Shown: positions 11,515-30,724 of the stretch, piece after piece
How positions within the stretch are numbered: the stretch's first letter is position 1
Layout of the letters: each line of letters starts with the position of its first letter
Assembly (NCBI GenBank): GCA_963513935.1
Contig: OY740768.1
Span: forward strand, 40,790,368 to 40,854,367
From: Aphrophora alni
Taxonomy: Eukaryota; Arthropoda; Insecta; Hemiptera; Aphrophoridae
DNA: 64,000 nucleotides
Reading direction: 5' to 3'
Made by a program: the position numbers and the translations under genes
The notes under the pieces: generated by a model
Told to the model about the DNA's origin: nothing
Database searches by the model: none
Seen by the model: the letters and a program-made list of their open reading frames with translations, nothing else

Positions 11515-12430
11515 GGGTCACAAACTCTCTAATACATAAATACTAAAACTAATATTCTGCCAGTAATATATCACAAACCTTTTCATACATAAATACTAAA
11601 ATTAATAATCGGTCAAAAATATTACACAAACCCTCTCACATAAATGGTAAAACTAATAATTGGTGAAAAATATTGCACATACTATCTCATACTTAAATAC
11701 TAAAACTAATAATCAGTTAAAATAATGTGCAAACCATATCATTCATAGTTACTAAAACTAATAATCTGTCAAAAATATTGCACAAAGGTTCTCACATATA
11801 AATACTAAAGCTAAAAATCTGTCAAAATAATGCGCAAACTTTCTTATACATAAATACTAAAAAAAATAATCTGTCAAAATCTTGCACAAACCTTCTCATA
11901 CGTAAATACTAATACTAATATTCTCCCAAAATATTGCACAAACTTTCCCACACGTACATGCTAAAACTAATAATTGGTCAATAATGTTGCACAAACTTTC
12001 TCGCACATAAATACTAAAACTAGTAATCAGTCAAAAATATTGATCAAACTTTCTCTCACATAAATACTAAAACAAATAATCTGTCGAAATATTGCAGAAA
12101 CTTTCACAGACATAAATACTAAAGTAATGATCTTTCAAAATATTGCACAATCTTTCTTGCACATAAATACTAAAACTAATAATAGATCAAAAATATTGCA
12201 CAAACTCTGTCACAAATAAATACTAAAACTAATATTCTGTAAAAAATATTGCATAAACTTTCTCTCACATAAATACTAAAACTAATCATCGGCTAAAAAT
12301 ATTGCACAAAGTTTCTCATACATAAGTACTAAAATTAATAATCGGTCAAAGGTATTGCACAAACTTTCTTACACATAAATACTAATACTAATAATCGGTG
12401 TTAAAATATTGCACAAATTTTATTCACAAT
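11515..12430. repeat. Tandem satellite, ~53-bp unit, about 17 copies
   Basis: The consensus runs CATAAATACTAAAACTAATA, then ATCGGTCAAAAATATTGCAC, then AAACTTTCTCACA. Copies start near 11536, 11590, 11640, 11693, 11745, 11799, 11852, 11904, 11956, 12008, 12062, 12113, 12166, 12220, 12273, 12326 and 12379. Units diverge by point changes and 1-2-base indels, so the array is not recent. It begins only about 95 bp after the end of the 119-bp satellite. Confidence 0.95.
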
Positions 12431-14090
12431 AGAATAGTTGTTACGAATTCTTATTACCCGTAAAAATTATATTTTTCTATATTGATAATAAGATCAATTT
12501 CATAATGATCGGTAAATTAAGAATAAGTAGCTCAATAAATAAAGAAAACATTTTTTAATTACCGAATCTCGAACAAATCTCTATGAAATGAAAAGTGATC
12601 ATTGGAGTTGAAGAAACAGTAATCTGCTTTTCACCCTTAACTCCAGGATTTTCTGAAACTAATTAAGATCAAACAGTAAGTATATCGTAGTTCAGAAGAA
12701 AGAGAGTAGATTTTATACAATGTAAAATCATTAATTTTATATTTGAAATGAAATTCTTTTCATTAACAGAATGTGAAAACCACTTGTTGGTGAAGTTTTT
12801 AATGTCGTTAAAAGAAGCGTGGAAAACTTAGGTGCGTTTTATGCTTTCCTTTCTTCTCTATTTACATTCTTAAATTTAGTCTCCCTAGATAAATGGCTTT
12901 CTTCCTTTTGGGAAATACGTCCCTGTCTGTGTCACTCTGTCGTCCTTATCTTTTCCGTCGAATCCTCTTTGATCAAGAATATCTGTCTGATTTAACACTG
13001 TTAATATTTTCATGACTTAAATTTAGTTCTTAAATATTTAAATTTACAGTAGACCTTTATAAAAAGAATTATTACTTAATAATGATTATTGATTGAGTGA
13101 TATAAATTGCTGCACCATAACTACTTTCTCTTATTAATTACACATTATAATTGTTGATCAGCTTTACATGAATTTGGGAATTAATTAATTATTACATGCT
13201 AAATATCCACAGCAATATACAAGCTTTCTTTCTGCACTTGATCTTCTCCTGGAACACGTAGGTACAGTTCTCATTCATAGATTGACTAAGATCATTTGGC
13301 TTGTTTTTTGTTTATTAGGATACAATTTTGTAATTTCATAGATATTGAAATTCTAAACAAATGTTTGACACTATATTTCTAAATTTATTTTCGTTCTACA
13401 TTTCGAGGGAAATTATTATGAATAGGAAGAAAAATTATGTTTGAAGTTCTTTCCATTGACGTTGATTTCTCGGAAACTGTTCGTCTAATTTTGTTCATAA
13501 TAGAATGTTTTGGATTATAACAAGCACGTAAAATACAATAACGTTTAAAGTAAAATTTGTTTATACTTAGAATAATGAAAAAATAAACACGTTAAAACTA
13601 TATTTACTCAAAACCAGGCTTAAGATTTTAATCGTCCCCCCCCCCTGAATAGTGTCCTTAATGTCCCAAAATGAATTTAATTGCTTTCAGACTCCCCAAA
13701 AATATGGTTGGAACTTATCAGAAAAAAGTAATAAAAAAATTGGGTTTTCTCTTGTTTAAAGGGGAAAACCTCCAAGTTATCAGAAAAATAGAAGATAAAA
13801 AAACAAAGTAAAATTAAGAACCTTAGCCCCATGATTTTATAATTTTTGTATGTTCAGCAAGTGTGTGTGTAACTAATTTCGGGAGAGAATTGTAATGACT
13901 TTTGAGTTTCCAAAAAATACAGTAGTGAACTGAATCTTTGTTGGTTGTTTTTGAGTTTGAGTACTCTATATTAATAGCACACAAAAGTTTTTTCCAATAA
14001 TGAAAACTTACGTTACCTATTTCTTGAAGCTTCAAGCAAATACTTTTTTAAATTTTAAATTGTTCATAATATATATATGTTGCATGTGTG
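12431..14090. other. AT-rich DNA, no gene seen
   Basis: No gene or transposon is recognised. A C run lies near 13636-13645. Confidence 0.5.
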
Positions 14091-14091
14091 T

Positions 14092-14154
14092 AAGTGTGTG
14101 TGTATGCGTATACGTGAGTATGTGTGTGTGTGTGGGGTGTGTGGTGTGTGTGTG

Positions 14155-14203
<49 letters not shown>
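14092..14203. repeat. Imperfect (GT)n microsatellite
   Basis: GT/TG repeats with interruptions, purest at about 14149-14202. Reading frames here encode only Val/Cys or Thr/His runs and are not genes. Confidence 0.95.
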
Positions 14204-22629
<8,426 letters not shown>

Positions 22630-22747
22630 TGAAATTAAGGTGAGAAGATGTTTAAGATTTTGTAGATAATATTATTCAAAAACCTTCAATTTAAAAAAGT
22701 TATATTTTATTAATAGCTCTTTTCAATATTGGTAATTTATATATGCA

Positions 22748-22749
<2 letters not shown>

Positions 22750-22793
<44 letters not shown>
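22750..22793. repeat. (TA)n tract, left half of E1 target
   Basis: Alternating T/A immediately left of E1. It continues at 28776-28792 on the other side of the element, showing that E1 inserted into a TA microsatellite. The 4-bp duplication is ATAT (22790-22793 and 28776-28779), although in a TA tract this is only weakly informative. Confidence 0.85.
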
Positions 22794-22798
<5 letters not shown>

Positions 22799-23040
22799 CA
22801 AACAAACATTTGTTATTTAATTTATTTCTTTGATTACTCTAATTTAATCGAGCCCACACGTTGGTCGCCAAATATAACAAACAAACACTTTGCTATATTT
22901 AATTTTATTTTTAAATTTACTAATTTATTTTAAACAAAAGCCACACGTTGGTGAGCCAAAATATAACAAACAAACAGTTTGCTATTTATTTTTTATGATT
23001 TAATTTAATTTATTCTTGCCCAAAACGTTGGTGCGCCAAA
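22794..23040 (-). promoter_or_regulatory. Three PBS-like modules inside the E1 3' LTR
   Basis: Read on the minus strand, the modules are 23040-22962 (79 bp), 22961-22873 (89 bp) and 22872-22794 (79 bp). They begin TTTGGCGCACCAACGTTTTG, TTTTGGCTCACCAACGTGTG and TTTGGCGACCAACGTGTGGG. Each ends in GTTTGTTATA or an equivalent, finishing GTTATA. Each start resembles the 3'-end complement of tRNA-Lys(CUU) (TGGCGCCCAACGTGGGGC) with mismatches. Their position inside a 3' LTR means they were copied as part of U5. Confidence 0.85.
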
Positions 23041-24709
23041 TATAACTTTGGAGATGTTATATTAATTTTTTAATCTACTTTTTTATTTATTTATTTTGAA
23101 TATTTTGAATAATAATTATTATTAGATATTAATAATTCAATATTATTTTAATTACCTGCTATATGTTTAGTTGTTCCTAAACTTGCAAAATGTGGAAATA
23201 TAAATAACACACCTGACACAACGTATTACTTAAAAAACAAACCTTAATTTATTTAAGCAACATGTCAAAGAATCATAAAAACGTACATCTATTCCATTAG
23301 TGTCTAAAATTTCTTCATTCATTCCACAAGCATTCCTTAATGTTATGTAATATACAAATTTATCTTAACTAATTGTCTTTCCTTATGCTAGACTTTATTA
23401 CTAAAAAAAAACATCAAGTTTCCACAATTGGCGTTAATTTTTAATGAAATTAATCTGTAATTTGAATTACTTTTATTTTTTTTTATACACAAACAATTAT
23501 TTCCTTTATAAAATTAAACTTTATTATAATCTTTATTCAATTTGTTAGTTATTAATTTATTTAATTAATTCTCTTATCTCTTTTTGGGGTCGTTAGGTTC
23601 TTTTATGGCTCAATTAAAGTGAATTATTTTAGAAAAATGAATTTATAATTTTAAAGTGAACAAGAATTTTAAAATTGTACTTATCGTTGGTACTGCTTTC
23701 CAATTTTGAACGACGAGACACTTTCCACACACAACACAACGATGGCTTTAAATTTGATTTAGATATATAAAAAAACAAAACACTCCACACACTATCTCCA
23801 ACAACTTAATCCTGGAATTCGGACTGATGATCCTCCTCAAATCTCCACTGGCGATGAATTAGTTCTTCAGACTCTTCTCTCGAACAATTCTTCCAAAATA
23901 TTTTAATCTGCTCCAAAATCTCAACAAACTTTTGACTAAAAACTACTAACTCTCTTTTCAACTTTGATTCAACTAATTAATTTTCTCGACGTATTGACAC
24001 AGAGAACCCTAGTCTCGTGGTCAATCTAACTCCCTTTTTCTGTCCCACAGAATGCTCTCTGTCTAAGACCTCTCCTCACCACTCCAGACTTTAGACTCCT
24101 CTTCAAATTTTCGACGCCAAAAACCTCTCCCTTCTTCCCAAACTTTCCTTCGCTTTCACCCCTCCGATTCGCTCGCTGAATTCTCGATTTCTCCCCAGAT
24201 GTTGTTCTTTTTTCCTAGTGGCTGTATTTTTTTAAATTCGTTAGCTTTCACCATGTGGCTGTTTTCCGATTGGCCGACCTAATTCCTTTTGTCGGTTTCT
24301 CATGTTTTTTAGAAGTACCGTTATGCTTCTAGCGTGTCCCATCAGGTCTCTCACCCTGTAGATTTCTCTTTTTTTTTATACATCCAGCTGCGTGACATAA
24401 AATCTCCCTTTAGATACCGTTACAAATTGTTTAACGTTAGCACGTGTATACTACAAGGTTAGCGAAAACGGCTTCTTTTCTCTTTGCACGCTTTCTCTCC
24501 TAATTTGTTGTGCACAGATGTCCTTTTGATTATATTTTTTGTTAAAATAATATTTTCTGTTACCAGATGATACTAGTTGTTCATTATTTTTCTATTATTT
24601 AATTTAGTTTCTCCCTTATATCATAAATTACATGTAATTACTCATTTTTTTATAGAGATCGTTGTTATCCTTTATTTTATTATTTATTTGATAACGCGAT
24701 ATCGTTATA
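22794..24709 (-). repeat. E1 3' LTR (1916 bp)
   Basis: In element orientation it starts at 24709 with TATAACGATATCGCG and ends at 22794 with GTTATA, so the two ends are inverted repeats (TATAAC/GTTATA). The last 247 bp (22794-23040) are three primer-binding-site modules. The rest is related to the E3 solo LTR and more distantly to the E2 LTR. Confidence 0.93.
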
Positions 24710-24720
24710 GTGTCCCCAGA
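24710..24720 (-). promoter_or_regulatory. E1 putative polypurine/plus-strand primer region
   Basis: On the minus strand TCTGGGGACAC directly precedes the 3' LTR. The same 11 bases precede the 3' LTR of E2 (43331-43341). The conserved position implies the plus-strand priming site, although only GGGGA is pure purine. Confidence 0.6.
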
Positions 24721-24995
24721 TTAAATTAATTTCCTGGTTTGGCTAAGAAATAAATTTAATCTTTGCCCGTGGAATTGTAAAACTATTTGTCCCAAAACCT
24801 TTTCCTACAATGCCATTGTTAATTGTGGTAAACCTCAGTGTTTGACAATGGACCCCTTCTCCATTGTTCTCTTGTGGTAGGTTGTTGACCATTTGTTTTG
24901 GGTCATGTCTGCTTCCCCTTTGTTTATTTTTCATCGTCCTAACCTAGATTTCTTTATTTGTTTACCCTGACATGTGTTATTTCTAATCTTATTTC

Positions 24996-25121
24996 CTAGT
25001 GATGATATGCTTTTAATAATCTACAATTAAACGTACCCCTAATCTTATCCTTATGTAAATATCCTAATTTATATGTAGTATTTCCTAATTTTTCTCTAAT
25101 TAAGTAAGGTCCTTCATATAA
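24996..25121 (-). pseudogene. E1 remnant of pol C-terminus
   Basis: On the minus strand a 41-codon frame reads LYEGPYLIREK, then LGNTTYKLGYLHKDK, then IRGTFNCRLLKAYHH and stop. It aligns with the last ~41 residues of the E2 Pol (LYEGPYVIRNK... to KKYHS). It is the GPY/F-type tail of integrase. It overlaps the end of gag in a different frame, which fixes the deletion junction near 25121. Everything in pol upstream of this point is gone. Confidence 0.9.
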
Positions 25122-26716
25122 TTAGTCCGACCGTTAGGCATCTGTTCCTTGACAACCCTCTTGTCTTGGCTGCCCGGGTCATTGCTCGTACTAGGTTTGT
25201 TTACGTTTTCCCTTTCGTTAAAAGGTCTACGCCCCTCTTCTCGCCATGTGGTTTGCCTGTCATATGGTCGTCTACCCCAGTTATCTTGCCTACTATTGTA
25301 GTTATAATTTCCCTTTTCCTGGTAATTCCTTCTGTTTACTTCCGTTCCAACACTCTCATTAAATTGCTCTATTCTAGCATGCTCAAATTCCATCAATAAC
25401 TTTATGAAATCTGTTTTCCTTTTTATTCCTCGCGTAATTATCGCAATGAGCACATTCGGGTGGAAATGCTTCCCCGCTTTGTATACTAATTGATCCTCCA
25501 TTAATGGTGGATTTAATTCCGAACATTGCAACATCAATGTTTCTACGTATGCGATTGCTTCTTCCCCCATTCTACCTCTGAATTTTCCAAATCCCAACTG
25601 ATCCCTAATCTTGGCCTGGATTATTTCGTTGAAATATTTTTCCTTAAATAATTCTTCGAATTGTTCGAAATTTTGCACGCTTCCCCTATGCAAACGCCAC
25701 CAGATATACGCGTCGTCCTTCAGGTACCGGTCGATCCAGTTCAAATTGTTCCCTACCATATTCTCACTAATCTCCTTCATTACGTTTACGAATTGCATAG
25801 GAAACCGCTCCCTTCCTGAGAAACTTATGTTCCTTATTTCCGGCTCTTGTATATATCCCTCTCCGTTGTTTTTAACCGCTCTTAACCTTCTATCAAGCTC
25901 TATTAATTTCTTCGCGACCTCATCCGTCTTTTTCGCGTTTTCTTCCAGTTTAGCAGTATTAACGTCATTAAATTTTACACAGTTCTCCCGTATTTCTCCG
26001 TCTTTTTGCGCGAGTTCCTGTAGCCTAGCGTCGACAACGATTCCGTGGTCCTCGATCTCTCGCACGCGAATCTCGGTTTCCGCACGATAATCCTGGATTC
26101 GGTTGCCGAATTCTTCTCCCGTTTTCTTGACTTGTCCCTCGAAATTCGTCCGGATTTCCGCTACTGTTTCCTCTACCGTTCGGACTCGATTTTCTACGCC
26201 GTCGCATCGTTCTTCTAATTTTTTATTAATCCTATCCTCGGCCTCGCTGATACTATTTTTTAACTCCCCACGAATTGTTCCTAACATCTCCTCCTGTTTT
26301 TTCGCGATCTTCTCAATATTGTTCTCGATTAATTCAAAATTTTTTCGAGTTTCTCCCGCTAACTTCTCGGCTTTTTCCTCCGCTAACTTAGCTAACTTCT
26401 CGGCTTTTTCCTCCGCTAACTTAGCTAACTTACGATTCTCCTCTGTAGCTTTTTCGGCTAACTTGCGATTCTCCTCGGCCATTTGTCTTATCATTTCCTG
26501 CAATCCCGCCATACCGTCTCCTCCTACCTGTCCTACCGCTGTTTCTACCCTTGGATTCCTATCGCTGGTCCCCGCCCGGAATTCTACATTACCCTCAATT
26601 TCTAACCCTCTAATTTGTTCTACTTCCCCAATTTGATTCCCTACCATCTGGTTATAAATTTCACTTTCATTGGCCATATTTGAATCTAATACTCTTTTCC
26701 TACTTCTCGTCAACAT
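25100..26716 (-). CDS. gag: E1 Gag structural protein (538 aa)
   Basis: Intact frame from ATG at 26716 (MLTRSRKRVLDSNMANE) to a stop at 25100-25102. Residues ~70-280 are Glu/Lys-rich and predicted coiled coil, and include an 11-residue tandem repeat (KLAEEKAEKLA). Residues ~295-440 form the retrotransposon capsid-like domain, with AYIWWRLHRGSVQNFEQF and FKEKYF motifs. The C-terminus is Arg/Asn/Gln-rich and lacks a CCHC zinc knuckle. In the known family, Gag forms cytoplasmic virus-like particles that package element RNA. The last ~6 residues (YMKDLT) come from out-of-frame pol sequence across the deletion. It is close to E2 Gag but longer in the coiled coil. Confidence 0.9.
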   Translation of the reverse strand: MLTRSRKRVLDSNMANESEIYNQMVGNQIGEVEQIRGLEIEGNVEFRAGTSDRNPRVETAVGQVGGDGMAGLQEMIRQMAEENRKLAEKATEENRKLAKLAEEKAEKLAKLAEEKAEKLAGETRKNFELIENNIEKIAKKQEEMLGTIRGELKNSISEAEDRINKKLEERCDGVENRVRTVEETVAEIRTNFEGQVKKTGEEFGNRIQDYRAETEIRVREIEDHGIVVDARLQELAQKDGEIRENCVKFNDVNTAKLEENAKKTDEVAKKLIELDRRLRAVKNNGEGYIQEPEIRNISFSGRERFPMQFVNVMKEISENMVGNNLNWIDRYLKDDAYIWWRLHRGSVQNFEQFEELFKEKYFNEIIQAKIRDQLGFGKFRGRMGEEAIAYVETLMLQCSELNPPLMEDQLVYKAGKHFHPNVLIAIITRGIKRKTDFIKLLMEFEHARIEQFNESVGTEVNRRNYQEKGNYNYNSRQDNWGRRPYDRQTTWREEGRRPFNERENVNKPSTSNDPGSQDKRVVKEQMPNGRTNYMKDLT

Positions 26717-26836
26717 ATATCTCTATCTAATTCTCTTATTCTAACACAATATACAATACACAATATATCCTACAACAATGTCTATGTCCTTATTCTACAA
26801 TTTCTATGTTTAACAATTAAAACTTCACTTTTAATT

Positions 26837-26859
26837 GAGCCCTGCCGTTGAGCGCCAAA
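26837..26859 (-). promoter_or_regulatory. E1 primer-binding-like site next to 5' LTR
   Basis: On the minus strand TTTGGCGCTCAACGGCAGGG follows the GTTATA end of the 5' LTR. It corresponds in position and in flank (CTCAATTAAA-GTGAA) to the third site in the E2 leader. It matches tRNA-Lys(CUU) only partly, so the primer identity is uncertain. Confidence 0.6.
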
Positions 26860-28775
26860 TATAACAAACAAACATTTGTTATTTAATTTATTTCTTTGAT
26901 TACTCTAATTTAATCGAGCCCACACGTTGGTCGCCAAATATAACAAACAAACACTTTGCTATATTTAATTTTATTTTTAAATTTACTAATTTATTTTAAA
27001 CAAAAGCCACACGTTGGTGAGCCAAAATATAACAAACAAACAGTTTGCTATTTATTTTTTATGATTTAATTTAATTTATTCTTGCCCAAAACGTTGGTGC
27101 GCCAAATATAACTTTGGAGATGTTATATTAATTTTTTAATCTACTTTTTTATTTATTTATTTTGAATATTTTGAATAATAATTATTATTAGATATTAATA
27201 ATTCAATATTATTTTAATTACCTGCTATATGTTTAGTTGTTCCTAAACTTGCAAAATGTGGAAATATAAATAACACACCTGACACAACGTATTACTTAAA
27301 AAACAAACCTTAATTTATTTAAGCAACATGTCAAAGAATCATAAAAACGTACATCTATTCCATTAGTGTCTAAAATTTCTTCATTCATTCCACAAGCATT
27401 CCTTAATGTTATGTAATATACAAATTTATCTTAACTAATTGTCTTTCCTTATGCTAGACTTTATTACTAAAAAAAAACATCAAGTTTCCACAATTGGCGT
27501 TAATTTTTAATGAAATTAATCTGTAATTTGAATTACTTTTATTTTTTTTTATACACAAACAATTATTTCCTTTATAAAATTAAACTTTATTATAATCTTT
27601 ATTCAATTTGTTAGTTATTAATTTATTTAATTAATTCTCTTATCTCTTTTTGGGGTCGTTAGGTTCTTTTATGGCTCAATTAAAGTGAATTATTTTAGAA
27701 AAATGAATTTATAATTTTAAAGTGAACAAGAATTTTAAAATTGTACTTATCGTTGGTACTGCTTTCCAATTTTGAACGACGAGACACTTTCCACACACAA
27801 CACAACGATGGCTTTAAATTTGATTTAGATATATAAAAAAACAAAACACTCCACACACTATCTCCAACAACTTAATCCTGGAATTCGGACTGATGATCCT
27901 CCTCAAATCTCCACTGGCGATGAATTAGTTCTTCAGACTCTTCTCTCGAACAATTCTTCCAAAATATTTTAATCTGCTCCAAAATCTCAACAAACTTTTG
28001 ACTAAAAACTACTAACTCTCTTTTCAACTTTGATTCAACTAATTAATTTTCTCGACGTATTGACACAGAGAACCCTAGTCTCGTGGTCAATCTAACTCCC
28101 TTTTTCTGTCCCACAGAATGCTCTCTGTCTAAGACCTCTCCTCACCACTCCAGACTTTAGACTCCTCTTCAAATTTTCGACGCCAAAAACCTCTCCCTTC
28201 TTCCCAAACTTTCCTTCGCTTTCACCCCTCCGATTCGCTCGCTGAATTCTCGATTTCTCCCCAGATGTTGTTCTTTTTTCCTAGTGGCTGTATTTTTTTA
28301 AATTCGTTAGCTTTCACCATGTGGCTGTTTTCCGATTGGCCGACCTAATTCCTTTTGTCGGTTTCTCATGTTTTTTAGAAGTACCGTTATGCTTCTAGCG
28401 TGTCCCATCAGGTCTCTCACCCTGTAGATTTCTCTTTTTTTTTATACATCCAGCTGCGTGACATAAAATCTCCCTTTAGATACCGTTACAAATTGTTTAA
28501 CGTTAGCACGTGTATACTACAAGGTTAGCGAAAACGGCTTCTTTTCTCTTTGCACGCTTTCTCTCCTAATTTGTTGTGCACAGATGTCCTTTTGATTATA
28601 TTTTTTGTTAAAATAATATTTTCTGTTACCAGATGATACTAGTTGTTCATTATTTTTCTATTATTTAATTTAGTTTCTCCCTTATATCATAAATTACATG
28701 TAATTACTCATTTTTTTATAGAGATCGTTGTTATCCTTTATTTTATTATTTATTTGATAACGCGATATCGTTATA
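26860..28775 (-). repeat. E1 5' LTR (1916 bp)
   Basis: Direct repeat of 22794-24709 at a constant offset of 4066, with no length change. It starts (minus strand) at 28775. Its last 247 bp (26860-27106) repeat the same three primer-binding modules, ending at the junction with the leader. Confidence 0.93.
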
Positions 28776-28792
28776 ATATATATATATATATA
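28776..28792. repeat. (AT)n tract, right half of E1 target
   Basis: Continuation of the 22750-22793 microsatellite beyond the element. Confidence 0.85.
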
Positions 28793-28979
28793 TGAATATT
28801 GATGCATTTAGGCTTGCTGCCTTCAAGAAATGTGATCATGGTATCTTGGATATAAACTGCACATAAATATGGTAAAAAAGTATATAAAAAACCATATTTA
28901 TAAAAGTAACTGTAGTTTGTATAAATATGGGGTTCGGCTCAACGTTGGATTCAGTTGGAGTTTGATTGGTGTAGCTAGT

Positions 28980-29024
28980 GTATCACTGAGGAGGACGACC
29001 TTGTCGTTGAAACGCGTCTGATAC
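28980..29024 (+). ncRNA. Hammerhead-ribozyme-like motif (candidate)
   Basis: In order: stem I strand GTATCA (28980-28985), core CTGAGGA (28986-28992, fits CUGANGA), stem II ACGAC/GTCGT around loop CTT (28995-29007), GAAA (29009-29012), mini stem III CGCG, then GTC (the usual cleavage triplet) at 29016-29018. The second stem I strand TGATAC (29019-29024) is perfectly complementary to the first. One extra G between the core and stem II departs from the canonical form, and stem III is too short for a stable monomer. Such short-stem hammerheads are known from Penelope-like retroelements. Activity is not shown. Confidence 0.45.
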
Positions 29025-29558
29025 TTAGGCGTATTTTTTATGAGAATTGTGTTCTGTGTGTTTGTTTTACTGTATGAAATTTTTGTTTGTATTTATCTCA
29101 ACAATACTTATTTATTTTACTTTTTAATTTTTTTAGAGTTGTGCTCTATAACTTTCTTTTTATAATAATATTTATAAATACAATTTTTAGTTGGTTCTAG
29201 AAACAAACAAAAATAAACGAGTTTCTAAACAGCTGACGGCAGTCGAAACGCGCAGCACAGTTCAGACATTAATTGTATTTTGTGATAAGCAATTGTGTAT
29301 TTTATGAACCTTTAGAATACATTATGACACATCATATAACTCCATTTAAATACTTTATGCTCATCATTTAATAACTGTGCTTTTTTAAATAACTAATTTA
29401 AACATCATTCCCCACATATAAATACGTTTTCTTATATATACTAGCGTCGGTCAAAAGGATGAAAGGTTATTCGGTAACTATTATACCTTTTCGGTATTTG
29501 AAAAGTTGAGATGACAGTTTAATGACATTTCTGTTGATTCTACTTCAGTAAATCTTTA

Positions 29559-29567
29559 AAATAAATA

Positions 29568-29601
<34 letters not shown>
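29559..29601. repeat. (ATA)n microsatellite
   Basis: About 14 trinucleotide repeats. Confidence 0.95.
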
Positions 29602-29604
<3 letters not shown>

Positions 29605-29689
29605 GAAGGGAGATGAATTTAATTAGTTGCAGAAATTATACAACCTCACAACAACAAAATAAAACTGATAATAATTATTAAAATATGCC

Positions 29690-30280
29690 ACAAATATTAC
29701 AAACACAAACAAGAAACGTAAATATTAAAGAGATTATGAAAAGTTAAACCTTCACCTCTTTGTGAGTGTTGAAATAAATAAATAATGTATGTAGCTCTGA
29801 CTCCTTATGCAATAAGCTTAAAGGGATATGTAATATGGAAAACATCAGCTGTTCATTGATAATTCAAGTTGTTGACATCTCTTGTGCATCAAGAAATTAT
29901 TTCAATGTTTACAACCAAAGTTCTTTTTATATTTTGTTTTTTCTGTCACCGTATAATTGCAAATACTGAAGGTAGTTTTAACTTTTAACCATGTACTCAA
30001 GATTAGAAGTTTAAACAAAATACAATGAATATATATATATATATTTTTTTTTTGTTTTTGAAGCCAAAATAGTGTTACATTTTTTTAAATTTTCATATTT
30101 CATTAATTTACACACTTCTAATTTCTGTAATACAATTAACAAAAGTATTTCGAAAGTTGCCTGTGAAGATTGTTTTATTATTTTTTAAATAGTCCTAAAA
30201 ATACTAAACACTTCATATCTATTACATTTAGTTTCAAATACTTACGTTTGTCATGTTTTATCTCAACTTTTAATGATTCC
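29690..30280 (+). repeat. Block S, copy 1 of a diverged repeat
   Basis: Shares landmarks with 35710-36290: AAATAATGTATGTAG/GCTCTGA, ACATCAGCTGTTCATTGATA, ATTTCAATGTTTAC and TAATACAATGAATAT-like sequence. The copies are strongly diverged, with indels. No coding potential is evident. Confidence 0.75.
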
Positions 30281-30724
30281 AAAAAAATTATTATATAGTG
30301 TCACTTTTTAAATATCACTAAAAACTAATATAATATCGATTTTTTTTAAATACTAAATTTCTCGTTTATATTTACTTAAAAATATAACCGTGATTTTTTT
30401 ATAATTACAGTTGTGAGAAAGTTTTCCTACTCCTCATTCGTAGACTTTTACTTCATATTTTTATTCATAAAAAGGTCGAAATACATCCGTCACAAACAAT
30501 ACAATAGAGACCTCACAGTTGTAAGAGTAAATAATAATTATAAAATACAATTTATTCAATTTATTTAATTTAAAACCTAAGTATTCCAACAATAACAACA
30601 TATAACTCATAATTATAATATCAAGTATATATATTATATTTATTACATGCACAGATTTAACGTGAATTTCCAATATAAATAAAAAAGAGTGAATTGGAAA
30701 GTGGAAAAAAGCGTGTCATACAGT

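Larger units (their letters stand above)
22794..28775 (-). mobile_element. E1: gag-only Ty3/Gypsy LTR retrotransposon
   Basis: A 5982-bp element on the minus strand. Its two LTRs (22794-24709 and 26860-28775) are both exactly 1916 bp, and I saw no difference in the segments compared. The internal region is only 2150 bp. It contains a 5' leader with a primer-binding-like site, an intact gag, the last ~41 codons of pol, a 3' non-coding region and a TCTGGGGACAC motif before the 3' LTR. Protease, reverse transcriptase, RNase H and integrase are deleted. Matched LTRs and a clean target duplication imply recent transposition, so pol must have come from another copy. This resembles non-autonomous gag-carrying (TR-GAG) derivatives. 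Confidence 0.92.
28793..29690. other. AT-rich DNA with hammerhead-like motifs, no gene
   Basis: No coding region. It contains the ribozyme-like motif at 28980-29024. A second, weaker one lies near 29234-29262 (CTGACGGCAGTCGAAACGCG). The (ATA)n tract at 29559-29601 is listed separately. Confidence 0.5.

Noticed and set aside
11515..12430. CRISPR-like regular spacing
   Set aside because: Units are contiguous diverged tandem copies with no unique spacers, and the context is a eukaryotic genome.
24743..24934. 63-codon minus-strand frame downstream of pol in E1
   Set aside because: The homologous 3' region of E2 does not keep the frame, so it is non-coding.
25166..26636. Long plus-strand frames opposite E1 gag, and similar minus-strand frames opposite E2 gag
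   Set aside because: Antisense shadows of a Glu/Lys-rich coiled-coil gene, giving Ser/Phe-rich peptides with no domain.
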